Origin: an uncultured Pseudomonadales bacterium
GTDB taxonomy: Bacteria > Pseudomonadota > Gammaproteobacteria > Pseudomonadales > Azotimanducaceae
DNA length: 64,000 nucleotides
Direction of reading: 5' to 3'
Assembly (NCBI GenBank): GCA_958295875.1
Contig: OY282379.1
Span: 3,682,348 to 3,746,347 of the forward strand
Below the pieces are notes generated by a model that ran no database searches, was not told where the DNA came from, and saw nothing but the letters and a program-made list of their open reading frames with translations. This document shows positions 37,000-45,275 of the stretch, piece by piece (the stretch's first letter is position 1; each line of letters starts with the position of its first letter). The translations under genes and the position numbers were made by a program.

Positions 37000-37695
37000 C
37001 TAGCCCCCTTGCCTCGCCTTCAGCCGCGCCAGCACATCGTTGGCGCCGCCGCCAGCACTGCCGCCAATGCCCTTGGCGCGCAGCTTGGCATCCAGGTCGT
37101 CCCCCGCTTCCTTGCCTTCCAGCCACTCGCCGGCCTGCATGCGATCTTGCCAATCGGTTTGCTTGGCCTTCACCCGTTCGAGGGCCTTGGACACGCGGTG
37201 GCCACTCGAACCCGTGGCGGCGAAGTTCTTCGACACGCTCGCGGTGGCGCGCTGCAGCTCCTGCACCGTGCGCACCTTGTCCAAGTCTCGCTTGTTCTTC
37301 TGAATGGTGCGCTCGCGGGCCTTGATCATTTGGTGGATCTTGCCGATCTCCATGTCGAGGGCCGCCTGTTCGCTGGACTTCTCCTCACGGTCAGACTCAA
37401 GCTCCGCGATGCGCCCCGCCACTTCCGTGGCCAGCCCTTCCTCGCCACCCTCAAGGGCCGCGACGGCCTTGCGCTCGTAGTCCCCAATGTCCGCGTTCAA
37501 CGTTGACAGCTCGCGCTTCAACTTGATCTCGGTGCTCTTCATCCGCGTCAGGCTCTGCTTGGCGCTGGCGATGGCGTTCTCCGCGTCGCGGATCTCCTGT
37601 TCCAAGATGCGAATGGCGTTGGCATCGACGATGGCCTCGCCCACTTCGTTGGCGCCGCCTTTGAGCGCCGTGAACATGTCTCTCAAAACTCCCAT
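37000..37695 (-). CDS. pspA: PspA/IM30 family membrane-stress protein
   Basis: The 231-residue protein begins MGVLRDMFTALKGGANEVGE, an amphipathic start, and consists almost entirely of coiled coil (residues 25-180: ILEQEIRDAENAIASAKQSL, AALDMEIGKIHQMIKARERT), the ESCRT-III-like fold of PspA/IM30/YjfJ. A Gly-rich stretch (KGIGGSAGGGAND) is near the end. It is expected to polymerise on the inner membrane and preserve proton motive force under stress. Its neighbours DUF2170, DUF2491, DUF350 and polyamine enzymes mark the YjfJ-type rather than the PspF-controlled version. Confidence 0.9.
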   Translation of the reverse strand: MGVLRDMFTALKGGANEVGEAIVDANAIRILEQEIRDAENAIASAKQSLTRMKSTEIKLKRELSTLNADIGDYERKAVAALEGGEEGLATEVAGRIAELESDREEKSSEQAALDMEIGKIHQMIKARERTIQKNKRDLDKVRTVQELQRATASVSKNFAATGSSGHRVSKALERVKAKQTDWQDRMQAGEWLEGKEAGDDLDAKLRAKGIGGSAGGGANDVLARLKARQGG

Positions 37696-37726
37696 GATTG
37701 CCTCCGGTAGGTGATGGTCTTTCGCG

Positions 37727-38128
37727 TCAGGCGAGCAAGTGCTCGACGGCTTCGAGCACATCGATGGCGTTCTCCGCCTGCACTTCGAGCTCGTGGGCAA
37801 TGACCTCGAAGCGCGTGGACAACGCCATCGCGCCAAACAGGATGTAGGTGTCGCCCTGCAAGCCGATGGCGGACAGGGGCACCGCCGGGCTCAGCCGCAG
37901 AAATGCCTCGTTCAGTTCGTCTGCCTTGCCGGCCGCGACTTCCGAGGCGTTGAACAGTGGCGTCACCGAGAGGATCTGGGTTTGCGTCTCGGTGATGTGG
38001 ATGGGGAACTCGTCGTTGTTGGAGCAGACGACTTCAAGGATGCCGTCCTCCGTGACCAGCGCGTCGAAAGTGGTGCCCTCCTCGTCCTCATAGTCGTTGA
38101 GGCGGAAGGCGAGGTCTTCCAATGCCAT
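37727..38128 (-). CDS. DUF2170 family protein (YjfI-like)
   Basis: The 133-residue acidic protein (FDALVTEDGILEVVCSNNDE, FPIHITETQTQILSVTPLF, LQGDTYILFGAMALSTRF) matches DUF2170, the YjfI family always found beside YjfJ/PspA. Its function is unknown; a role as PspA partner is inferred. It begins the downstream half of the island, 31 bases before pspA, with GGAGATTT before its ATG. A candidate promoter/operator is centred about 80 bases upstream. Confidence 0.85.
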   Translation of the reverse strand: MALEDLAFRLNDYEDEEGTTFDALVTEDGILEVVCSNNDEFPIHITETQTQILSVTPLFNASEVAAGKADELNEAFLRLSPAVPLSAIGLQGDTYILFGAMALSTRFEVIAHELEVQAENAIDVLEAVEHLLA

Positions 38129-38201
38129 GCCGGAAATCTCCTTAACTGTTGCCTGAGAGCGCCGCCCGAAAGCCGGAACGACCCCGATGCGAGCAAGCTA
38201 T

Positions 38202-38225
38202 GACATATTATGTCGAAGGTCAAGG
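38202..38225 (-). promoter_or_regulatory. Candidate control element upstream of DUF2170-pspA
   Basis: The minus strand reads CCTTGACCTTCGACATAATA (38225-38206) and runs into a perfect dyad GACATA-N-TATGTC (38202-38214). A 20-base element identical at 17 positions occurs upstream of speD (42683-42702). Shared position before both halves of the island suggests common control. The CATAAT within it could be a -10. Confidence 0.5.
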
Positions 38226-38370
38226 GTTCTTTCGAGACGGGTTGCGCGATGGCGTGAGGCATCGGCGCTCGGCGGCGCGGGGCAGGCCCGATCTCGCTTT
38301 GGGCGCCGCCGGCACCTCTCGCCGGCCGTGTGGGCGGCACCGCGACTCACGCCGTGCGAGCAGCGCTCGC

Positions 38371-40095
38371 CTACGGCACCTCCTCCCCCGCGAAGTACAC
38401 GCCTTGGAAGGTCTGCCAAGCCGTTTGGTGATAGCCATACACCGCGTGCTCGCCCAAGCGGTTCACGCGGATGTCCGCCACGCCGTCGAAGAAGCCGGCA
38501 GGAAAGGCGAATGCGGCGGCAATGGCGGCGGCATCCAGCCAGCCATCGGGCGTGGCCGCTTCCTCGGCGAGGGCCATGCGGGCGGATGCGGGGCGGCCGG
38601 CGACGGTGCCGATGGTCCACCCCCACTCGCCAAAGCTCGGCACGTTCGCGTGGTACTGCTCCACTTGGAAGCCGGCATGGGCCATCGTCTTGCCGATGGC
38701 GAGGAACGCGGCCTTGGCATGGTACGGCGACGTCGATTGCGTGACGAAGGCGCCATCCGGCGACAGCAACTGGCGCGCGCGGGCATAGAAGTAATCGCTG
38801 TAGAGGCGATCAAGGTCTGGGTGGCTGGGATCCGGCAAATCCGCGATGATCACATCGTACCGCTTCCCCTCCCCGACCAGACGCTCCACCTCGACGAAGG
38901 CATCGCCAACGATGGCCGTCGCCCGCGCATCGGCGAAGGCCCCCTCGTTCAAGCGCGTGAGGGCATCCGAGAGCCAACCCGGGGCGGCGGCGTCCGCGCC
39001 TTGGAACAGCTTCAGCAATTGGGCGTCGAGGTCAATGAGGTCGACCGCGGCCGGCTTCCAGCGCAGCACGTCGCGCAGCGCCAAGCCATCGCCGCCACCG
39101 AGTATCAGCACCCGTTCGCGCCGATACGCGGCGAGCATTGGCGGCGTGGTGAGGTATGCGTGGTAGATGCGCTCGTCGTTCGACGCGAATTGCAGCCGGC
39201 CATTGATGTAGAGGCTCAACACGTCTGGCTTGCCGGCGGCAATGTGGCGCTTGGTGAGCACAATGCTCTGATAGGGCGTTTGCAGGCTGTGCGCCACCCG
39301 ATCTTTGAACAGCGTATCGCTCAGGCGCCCCATCCACTCCACGCCGAAAGCGGCGAAGCAGACGAGCAGCACCACCATTGCGCCATGGCCGAGCCAGAGC
39401 CAGCCGGCGGGCCTCAGCGCATCGCGCCACAGCAGCAGAAAGCCGATGCCGATGGCTGTGTTGGCGGCCGCTGCGCCCACCGCCGCGTGGGCGATGGGCA
39501 GCTTGAGGCAGATGAGCACCCAAATCGCCGCGCCGACGCCGGCGCCGATGTAATCGGCCCCATACATCGTGCCGAGGTTGTGCTCCAAGTGCTTGCCGTG
39601 GACGTGCTGGCGCACCCGCGCGATCAACGGAATCTCCATGCCGATCAAGAAGCCGATGATGAAACCGAGCACGAACGGCAGCGCGCGGGAGAGCGTGACC
39701 AGCGTAGCCGCCAACCCGCCCTCGAACTCGACGAAGGCATCTACGCCATACAGTTGGCGCAACAATTCCGGCAGCGAGTAGGCGAAGGCCACTGCGGCGG
39801 AGAGCGCCAGCACCGAGGTCGCGCCCAAGATGGCGATGCCGAGCTCCAGCCACGCGAAGCCGCGATAGATGGCGCTCACCCATTTGGCCGCGAAAGCGCC
39901 GACCCCCATCGCCACGATCATCAGCCCGATCATGGCGTAGAGCGTCGGCTCCACCGCGCCGAGGATGCGCCCGGCGTAGTGCGCCATCAGGTATTCGTAG
40001 ATGAGGCCGCATGCAGCGACGACGCCCATGCCGCCGATGAGCGCAGCATCGTGCAAGCGCAGGCGCCGGCGTTGCGTTTCAGCGCGCGCAGTCAT
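38371..40095 (-). CDS. Membrane-anchored spermidine synthase-like aminopropyltransferase
   Basis: The 574-residue protein has about seven membrane helices (residues 15-260, for example IGLMIVAMGVGAFAAKWV and ALPFVLGFIIGFLIGMEIP) followed by a spermidine-synthase Rossmann domain. The latter shows LYINGRLQFASNDERIYHAY, VLILGGGDGLALRDVL, VDLIDLD and VIIADLPDPSHPDLDRLYS, the SAM/decarboxylated-SAM site and catalytic Asp region. It should transfer an aminopropyl group, with speD in the same island making decarboxylated SAM. The acceptor could be putrescine or another amine. Membrane-fused SpeE-like proteins are typical of PspA/DUF350 clusters. Confidence 0.88.
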   Translation of the reverse strand: MTARAETQRRRLRLHDAALIGGMGVVAACGLIYEYLMAHYAGRILGAVEPTLYAMIGLMIVAMGVGAFAAKWVSAIYRGFAWLELGIAILGATSVLALSAAVAFAYSLPELLRQLYGVDAFVEFEGGLAATLVTLSRALPFVLGFIIGFLIGMEIPLIARVRQHVHGKHLEHNLGTMYGADYIGAGVGAAIWVLICLKLPIAHAAVGAAAANTAIGIGFLLLWRDALRPAGWLWLGHGAMVVLLVCFAAFGVEWMGRLSDTLFKDRVAHSLQTPYQSIVLTKRHIAAGKPDVLSLYINGRLQFASNDERIYHAYLTTPPMLAAYRRERVLILGGGDGLALRDVLRWKPAAVDLIDLDAQLLKLFQGADAAAPGWLSDALTRLNEGAFADARATAIVGDAFVEVERLVGEGKRYDVIIADLPDPSHPDLDRLYSDYFYARARQLLSPDGAFVTQSTSPYHAKAAFLAIGKTMAHAGFQVEQYHANVPSFGEWGWTIGTVAGRPASARMALAEEAATPDGWLDAAAIAAAFAFPAGFFDGVADIRVNRLGEHAVYGYHQTAWQTFQGVYFAGEEVP

Positions 40096-40254
40096 GGTGG
40101 ACCGCGGTCATTGGCGCGGTTGGAGGCGGCTTGTGGCCGGCGCGTCTGCGCCGCACCGCGCCGAATCGGTGCCACGCGGCGCTCGTGCCATCGCGTGTCG
40201 TGGCAGGGCTGGCGGGAATCGCCAGCACGCCACCGGCTCAGATGCAGGCTGGCT

Positions 40255-41151
40255 TCAACCGACCACCGCCCGGATGACAAGCCCGATGCCGATGAACACC
40301 GCGGCTTCAATGGCGGCCACGCCGACATTGCGCTGCTCGTCCACCTCAGCCACCACATCAATGCCGCTCAGCACGATCCGCTGCGCCAACATCGACAGCG
40401 CCAACAACACTGCCGCCAAGATGATGGCCCAGACGAGCCAAGCGACGTAGGCGAGGGCCGCCGCGCCGTCCGCGCCGGGGGTGAAGGCGACCAACCCGCC
40501 GGCGGAAGAGGAGGCAAGCGCCGTGCCGATGAGATGCCCGGCGTAGCGGACGCCCAAGGCCGTGTTGCCCTTGGCGATGGCATCCTGCCAACGTTCCCCG
40601 GCGTGGCGGCGCGCGTAGATCATGGCCCGGGCGCGGGTGACGCCGAGCACCACCACTTGCGCCAAGAAGAAGACGATGGCCACCGCCGCCAAGGCTTGCT
40701 CCAAGCTGCCTTCCGCCCAACCCGCGGCGCCGTGGATGAGCGTTCCCAAGGCGATGAGGTTGGCCGCTTGCACGGTGCCGGCGGCGGCGTTCTCGCCATT
40801 GATCGCCTCGCGCACGGAGAACTTGTGGAAGACGATCCAGTCGTTAATCAAGAGGCCCACCTTCAAGAGCGCGAGCCCAACCACGGCGTAGGCCACGACG
40901 ACGGTGAGTTCCTCGGTAAACGTCACCGCCGGGTCGCCAGCGCCAGCCGCCGCCAGGATGAGGGCCACCGCCCCGGCGCCGCCAGCCAGTGCCAAGCCGA
41001 ACGCCAGATTGTCCTTCTCGGAGAGTTCGTGGCGCGAATCCACGCCGAACAACATGCTGGCGCCATACCGCAGCCCGCAAATGGCGACGATGGCCACCAA
41101 CAGGTCCAACGCGACGATGCCCCAGATCCAAATGCTCAGCGAATCAAACAT
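40255..41151 (-). CDS. DUF350 family membrane protein (YjfL-like)
   Basis: The 298-residue protein has about eight membrane helices arranged as two DUF350 repeats: helices near residues 5-25, 48-70, 80-105 and 125-145, then again in 165-295. Its loops contain RYGASMLFGVDSRHELSEKDN and LINDWIVFHKFSVREAINGE with the conserved polar residues. DUF350 proteins occur with PspA and polyamine genes; a transport or channel role has been proposed but not shown. It sits between the lipoprotein and the aminopropyltransferase gene. Confidence 0.85.
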   Translation of the reverse strand: MFDSLSIWIWGIVALDLLVAIVAICGLRYGASMLFGVDSRHELSEKDNLAFGLALAGGAGAVALILAAAGAGDPAVTFTEELTVVVAYAVVGLALLKVGLLINDWIVFHKFSVREAINGENAAAGTVQAANLIALGTLIHGAAGWAEGSLEQALAAVAIVFFLAQVVVLGVTRARAMIYARRHAGERWQDAIAKGNTALGVRYAGHLIGTALASSSAGGLVAFTPGADGAAALAYVAWLVWAIILAAVLLALSMLAQRIVLSGIDVVAEVDEQRNVGVAAIEAAVFIGIGLVIRAVVG

Positions 41152-41175
41152 GCCTTGGCTACCCCCCTGCTCTCG

Positions 41176-42162
41176 TCACTTGCCGCGTCTTGGGCCGCGT
41201 TGGCCGCCGCTGCCAAAACCACGCATGGACGCCGTGCTGGCGCGCGCTTGGCCGCCGGGGCGGCTGTATGAGGACGCGAACTTCTGCCGCGCCACCGCGG
41301 TGGAAGCGCCTTGGCGCCGTTTGGCGTATGGGCTCGCGAAGGTGCGCCCCTCAGACGAGAACTTGCGCCGCGCCGTGGATTCCACGCGCGCTTGGCGCTG
41401 CCGCGCCGCCGGCGACGTGTAGTTGCGCCGCCCATAGTCGTGGTAATAGCTGTAGTCGCGCCCGCCCGCCCAAGCGCCGTAGCCGATGGTCCTGCCGCCG
41501 AGCAATTGGCTTATGAGCATGTACTGGCCGTACCACGCCCAAAACGAGTTGCCGCCAGAATCCGTGCGCCACTGGCCATAGTTCGGGTTGCCCACGAGTT
41601 GGCCGCCGGCGCCAAGGCTCTGCGCGCCATTCGCCCGCTCGGATGCCTCTTTGCTGATGGCGCCCACCCGGGGCAGCGCCCCGTCTGATATGTCCGCAAG
41701 CACATTGAGCGGGTCTGTGAGGGCTAGGTTGAACTCTGCCGGCGCAGCCGCCTCCGAGAGGCTCTGCAGCTCTCCGGCGAGGGCGGTGTACGCATCGACG
41801 CCAGCATCTTCTGGCGGCATGGCGCGCCGCGCCCCGTCCAGGCGCGTGAGCAACCCCTTGTACAGCGTGCCTTCGCGCGTGCCTTCCTTGCCCAACAGTG
41901 TGGCCACTTCGGCCATTGACGGCTTGCTGCGCGCCACTTCCTTCGCATATTGGCCGATGAGCACCGCGTTGGAGAGGCGGTTTCGATCCAGATCTTGCCC
42001 AAGCTGCTGAGTGGCCGTGGCCACCGTGGCGAGTTCAGCTTCCACCTGCCGCCGTGCCGAACCGCTGCCGTCGCAGCCCACCAACAACAGCGCCGCCATC
42101 GCCGTGATCACCGCGCCCGGCATCAGCAACGCAAAGATCGCCGAGCGTCCGTCGCTGTTCAC
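41176..42162 (-). CDS. Lipoprotein of the PspA/polyamine island
   Basis: The 328-residue protein has a lipobox signal (AVITAMAALLLVGCDGSG, lipid Cys at residue 30). A helical middle (ATATQQLGQDLDRNRLSNAV, VATLLGKEGTREGTLYKG) is followed by a Tyr/Gly-rich segment (WAWYGQYMLISQLLGGRT, YSYYHDYGRRNY) and a basic, low-complexity tail rich in Arg, Ser and Gly (GFGSGGQRGPRRGK). No named family is certain. Its ATGA overlap with speD and nearness to DUF350 show it belongs to the same unit; a surface or periplasmic partner is inferred. Confidence 0.75.
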   Translation of the reverse strand: MNSDGRSAIFALLMPGAVITAMAALLLVGCDGSGSARRQVEAELATVATATQQLGQDLDRNRLSNAVLIGQYAKEVARSKPSMAEVATLLGKEGTREGTLYKGLLTRLDGARRAMPPEDAGVDAYTALAGELQSLSEAAAPAEFNLALTDPLNVLADISDGALPRVGAISKEASERANGAQSLGAGGQLVGNPNYGQWRTDSGGNSFWAWYGQYMLISQLLGGRTIGYGAWAGGRDYSYYHDYGRRNYTSPAARQRQARVESTARRKFSSEGRTFASPYAKRRQGASTAVARQKFASSYSRPGGQARASTASMRGFGSGGQRGPRRGK

Positions 42163-42545
42163 TCGCCATCCTCCCGATCATCCAATGCCGGCCGGCGCAG
42201 CGCCCGAATGCGCACTTCCCCGCCCGGCGCCGCCGCGGCGATCACCTCCGCCGCCCGCTCGGCATCGCAGCCGCCGCACATGAAGATGTCAAACGCGGCG
42301 TAACCCCGCTCCGGCCAAGTATGAACCGTGACATGGGATTCGGCGAGCAGCGCGACGCCCGTCACTCCCAGCGCTGCGCCAAACGGATGCATGTGGCAAG
42401 AGAGGACGCGCGCACCCCCAGCCTGCGCCGCGCGGCGCAAGAGCGACTCCAAGGCCGCCTCGCCCAAGCTCGCATGGGCGCCGAAGCACTCGATGAGCAG
42501 ATGCTGCCCGGCCGCGCCACCAGCCATGTCGGGATGCGCTGACAT
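42159..42545 (-). CDS. speD: S-adenosylmethionine decarboxylase proenzyme
   Basis: The 128-residue protein is the short bacterial SpeD/SpeH type. Self-cleavage at Ser70 in ALLAESHVTVHTWPERGYAA would create the pyruvoyl cofactor; His75 and Cys90 (DIFMCGGCD) complete the active site. It decarboxylates SAM to supply aminopropyl groups to the aminopropyltransferase in the same island. ATG 42545 is chosen because the family begins just after it (AGQHLLIECFGA); an extended frame upstream is not conserved. The start codon lies inside an imperfect palindrome. The stop overlaps the lipoprotein gene. Confidence 0.92.
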   Translation of the reverse strand: MSAHPDMAGGAAGQHLLIECFGAHASLGEAALESLLRRAAQAGGARVLSCHMHPFGAALGVTGVALLAESHVTVHTWPERGYAAFDIFMCGGCDAERAAEVIAAAAPGGEVRIRALRRPALDDREDGE

Positions 42546-42553
42546 AATATGAC
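42541..42553. promoter_or_regulatory. Imperfect palindrome over the speD start codon
   Basis: GACATAATATGAC matches the dyad GACATA-N-TATGTC found before DUF2170 in 12 of 13 positions apart from the free central base. The speD ATG lies within it. It could be an operator blocking translation or transcription start, or the -10 of a nearly leaderless transcript. Confidence 0.35.
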
Positions 42554-42682
42554 GGCATGGTAGGCCGGCATGGCGGCAGGCGCAACCGCGGGCGGGAAGG
42601 CCATTGGCGGGTGGGAGGATGGCTGCTGACGGCGGCCGCTCCTGATGTCGTAGCGGGAACGCTCCCAGCCCCACCTCATGTC

Positions 42683-42702
42683 TATTGTGTCGAAGGCGAA
42701 GG
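42683..42702 (-). promoter_or_regulatory. Candidate control element upstream of speD
   Basis: The minus strand reads CCTTCGCCTTCGACACAATA, matching 17 of 20 bases of the element before DUF2170-pspA. It lies 138 bases before the speD ATG and only 37 bases from the IS5 end. The intervening 137 bases hold no recognisable gene. Confidence 0.45.
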
Positions 42703-42738
42703 TGGCACCCTCGCTTCAAGCGGCTTGGCATGCCCTAG

Positions 42739-43919
42739 GGAAGGTCTGAACAAGCGCTGGCGGTGCTGCGACAATGGGCGTGTTGACCGTTGGGAGAGGC
42801 GTTCGATGACCGAAGCGACCCAAGCGACGTTCGCGGAGTTGGAGTACAGGGCGAAGAAGCGGAAGACGCGGCGGGAGAAGTTCCTGGAGCGGATGGAGGG
42901 GCTGGTTCCGTGGAAGGAGCTGGAGGAGGTGATTCGTCCGCACTATCCGAGGGCGGGCCGCGGCCGCCGGCCATATCCGCTGTCGGCGATGCTGCGGGTG
43001 CATTGCGCGCAGCTGTTTTACAACCTGAGCGATCCGGCGATGGAGGACATGCTGTACGAGGTGGAGTCGGCGCGTCGGTTCGCGGGCCTGAAGCTGTCGG
43101 CGCTGCCGGACGAGACGACGATCCTGAACTTCCGCCATCTGCTGGAGAGGCACGGCTTGGGGGAGAGGCTGCTGTCGGCGATCAACGCGAGCTTGGCGTC
43201 GCGGGGCCTGAGGCTGCGGGAGGGGACGGTGGTGGACGCGAGCATCGTGGAGGCGCCGTCGTCGACGAAGAACCGTTCGGGCAAGCGGGATCCGGAGATG
43301 CGGCAGGCGAGGAAGGGGAACCAGTGGCACTTCGGGATGAAGATGCACGTCGGCGCCGACGCGGAGACGGGGGTGGCGCACAGCTTCGCGGCGACGTCGG
43401 CGAGCGAGTCGGACGTGGCGCACGCGCACCGCCTCCTGCACGGCGGCGAGAGGCGCGTCTGGGCGGACGCTGGCTACCGGGGCGTGGAGAAGCGCCCGGA
43501 GAACCGGGGCCGGGGCGTGGACTGGCGGGTGGCGATGCGGCCGGGCCTGCGGCGGCAGTTGGAGCCCGGCGGCGAGGCGGCGCTGCGGGAGAAGGAGAAG
43601 GCGTCGGTCCGCGCCAAGGCGGAGCATCCGTTCTTCTATGTGAAGCGGATGTTTGGGTACGGCAAGGTGCGCTACCGGGGGCTGCGCAAGAACGCGCAGC
43701 GGATCGCGCTGCTGCTGGGCTTCGCCAACCTGCTGATCGCCGAGCGGAGGCTGGCCGCCTGAGCGCGGCGCCCGTGCGCCCGGAAGGCGGGGAAAACGCT
43801 GGAAACGGCGTCGAAACGGCGGAATCGCGCCACATTCGCGGCGGTTCCGCGCCCACGGCGCTGTCGAACCTGCCTTCGCCGACCGCCAGCCGTCGATCGG
43901 CGCACTGTTCAGACCTTCC
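42739..43919 (+). mobile_element. IS5-family insertion sequence, 1181 bases, intact
   Basis: Terminal inverted repeats GGAAGGTCTGAACA are perfect at both ends, close to the known IS5 ends. The element is flanked by direct CTAG on each side (42735-42738, 43920-43923), fitting the YTAR target rule of the IS5 group. It carries a single complete transposase gene. Its clean ends and uninterrupted frame suggest a recent arrival, just upstream of the speD-led operon. Confidence 0.93.
42806..43762 (+). CDS. IS5-family transposase
   Basis: The 318-residue DDE transposase has an N-terminal DUF772 domain (YPLSAMLRVHCAQLFYNLSD, MEDMLYEVESARRFAGL, DETTILNFRHLLERHGL), then the catalytic region with GTVVDASIVEAPSS (first Asp), VWADAGYRGVEKR (second Asp) and the C-terminal Glu region RAKAEHPFFYVKRMFGYGKVRY. 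These are typical of the IS5/IS1031 groups. ATG 42806 is the first good start inside the element. No frameshift or stop is present, so it should be active. Confidence 0.93.
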   Translation: MTEATQATFAELEYRAKKRKTRREKFLERMEGLVPWKELEEVIRPHYPRAGRGRRPYPLSAMLRVHCAQLFYNLSDPAMEDMLYEVESARRFAGLKLSALPDETTILNFRHLLERHGLGERLLSAINASLASRGLRLREGTVVDASIVEAPSSTKNRSGKRDPEMRQARKGNQWHFGMKMHVGADAETGVAHSFAATSASESDVAHAHRLLHGGERRVWADAGYRGVEKRPENRGRGVDWRVAMRPGLRRQLEPGGEAALREKEKASVRAKAEHPFFYVKRMFGYGKVRYRGLRKNAQRIALLLGFANLLIAERRLAA

Positions 43920-43923
43920 CTAG

Positions 43924-44314
43924 GTCAGGTATCCGCACCATTCGCCCTTGCTGGCGAGTGGCGATGCGGCCGGGACCGCGCCGGCGAAGCGAACAAGGCG
44001 AACAGTGGCTGCGCGAACACCTCTGCGCGTTGAGGACACGACGGCGACCTGTCGAAGGCGACATGGACGCCGCGCAACGCGCTCGCCGGGCCGCCGAAGG
44101 GACAGGCTCACACGCGGTAGGCGTTCTGGTCAAGGCGGGGCGTAGAGCATCCTCTGCGGCTTGAGTGTCGGGGTTCTGGAGACTACTCTTCGGACATCGA
44201 ATTTCATCGCCAGAGCGGAAGGGAATCGTACACGGACACATGGGATGGACAACACGCAGCGGTCGGCAGCGCCCGATTTGTCATAAGCGGGCATCCCCAG
44301 TGCGTACCGCGCAG
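43924..44314. other. Non-coding stretch after the IS
   Basis: Nothing with coding character was seen on either strand in these 391 bases. Short frames are Arg/Ala-rich and look like random high-GC reading. It contains the upstream region of the TagO-like gene, but no clear promoter was found. Confidence 0.5.
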
Positions 44315-44950
44315 ATGACAACAACATTTCGCATAAAGGCCGCAATCCTTGCGGCGTTGGTCGCCGTGTCCGCCAGCGCCTTCGGCTCCGAGTTGAGCAG
44401 GTGCGAAAGCGTGGACGACTTCACGGATGAGGAGCTCACTGAGGCCGTAGTCCTTGCGGCGTTGGCCGCCGTGTCCGCCAGCATCTTCGGCTCCGAGTGG
44501 AGCAGCTGCAAAAGCGTGGACGACTTTACGGATGAGGAGCTCACTTTCGCCTCGGCGTCTGTGCCGAACTTTGTGACAAACGGCGCGTCACTGCATGTCC
44601 GTTGCTCCGGCGGGAAGGACTTTGAGGTCTTCTTAGCTTTCGGCCACTTGGACCTGACCGGAAACCCTGATTACCGTTTTGACGACAGCCCGCCAGCCAC
44701 CCTGAACGTGAGCGACAGCGAAGGTGGGACGGCCCTGTTCGTGAGCGGCGAGGAGGGGTTCGCTAGGTCGTTGCAAACTAGCGACAGGCTTCGCGTCTCG
44801 CTGCCCTACCACTGGCATGAGCGCACGATGCTGGACTTCGACTTGACGGGCTCATCAGGCCACATCGACAGGGTTTTTGCCGCCTGCGGAAAGCGAACAT
44901 TGGCGCAGCACCTTGCCGCTGCCACAGACGTGCCCCCACCGCTCCGTTAG
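44315..44950 (+). CDS. TagO/VasI-like exported protein with duplicated N-terminus
   Basis: The 211-residue protein opens with MTTTFRIKAAILAALVAVSA and a SAFGSE cleavage-like site. A repeat of the same hydrophobic segment follows (VVLAALAAVSASIFGSE), each copy ending CxSVDDFTDEEL. The C-terminal domain, with LHVRCSGGKDFEVFLAFG, PDYRFDDSPPATL and MLDFDLTGSSGHIDRVFAACG, resembles TagO/VasI, a type VI secretion-associated periplasmic family, though similar domains occur outside T6SS. No T6SS gene lies nearby except the decayed DUF2235 piece at 9189. The ATG after GCGCAG is weakly supported by a ribosome site. Confidence 0.6.
   Translation: MTTTFRIKAAILAALVAVSASAFGSELSRCESVDDFTDEELTEAVVLAALAAVSASIFGSEWSSCKSVDDFTDEELTFASASVPNFVTNGASLHVRCSGGKDFEVFLAFGHLDLTGNPDYRFDDSPPATLNVSDSEGGTALFVSGEEGFARSLQTSDRLRVSLPYHWHERTMLDFDLTGSSGHIDRVFAACGKRTLAQHLAAATDVPPPLR
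44339..44548 (+). repeat. 105-base tandem duplication of a signal-peptide region
   Basis: Bases 44339-44443 and 44444-44548 are direct repeats of 35 codons, starting GCCGCAATCCTT and GCCGTAGTCCTT. The copies differ at scattered positions. The frame is kept, so the protein carries two hydrophobic cores in series. Confidence 0.85.
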
Positions 44951-45275
44951 CTCCCGCCGTCGCTCGAACGTTCATCCTGTCGGCCGGGATCGTCCACGTC
45001 ACCACCGACAAGGCCATGGGGTTGCGCAAGTCGCGCCCATCTTCCCGGCCCATCAACGGCGTAGGACACCGGCCGCCAGGTCGAGACCAGTCGCGCCCCC
45101 GGCACGGCGAGCCCTACCGTCCATCAGTTGCGCACAAGTTGTGCAGACCCTTATGCTGGGTCTCTATTGAGCGAGAACGGTGCTCTTTGACGAGTTGAAC
45201 TCGTTGCAATCGGCCGGGCGATTAGGTGGGCAGGCCGCTCTTGCATCGGTCTCAAGAGTCAGGACGGGGAAGGAA
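44951..45275. other. Intergenic stretch with two palindromes
   Basis: No gene was recognised in these 325 bases. The second half holds two perfect dyads (see the operator entry). Short frames here lack family features. Confidence 0.5.
45132..45204. promoter_or_regulatory. Pair of perfect dyads upstream of the PLD-like gene
   Basis: GCACAA-G-TTGTGC (45132-45144) and ACGAGTT-G-AACTCGT (45190-45204) are each perfect inverted repeats with one central base, centred 59 bases apart and 79-138 bases before ATG 45276. Both have the form of dimeric repressor sites, but they differ in sequence, so they need not bind the same protein. Confidence 0.4.

Noticed and set aside
38149..41271. Very long plus-strand open frame of about 1040 codons
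   Set aside because: It lies opposite the aminopropyltransferase and DUF350 genes, is His/Arg/Gln-rich, and crosses clear genes; a third-position GC artefact.
42546..42734. Sigma54 (-24/-12) promoter for the PspA/polyamine island, as in the classical psp operon
   Set aside because: No GG-N10-GC pair in a fitting context was found; the shared element has a different pattern.
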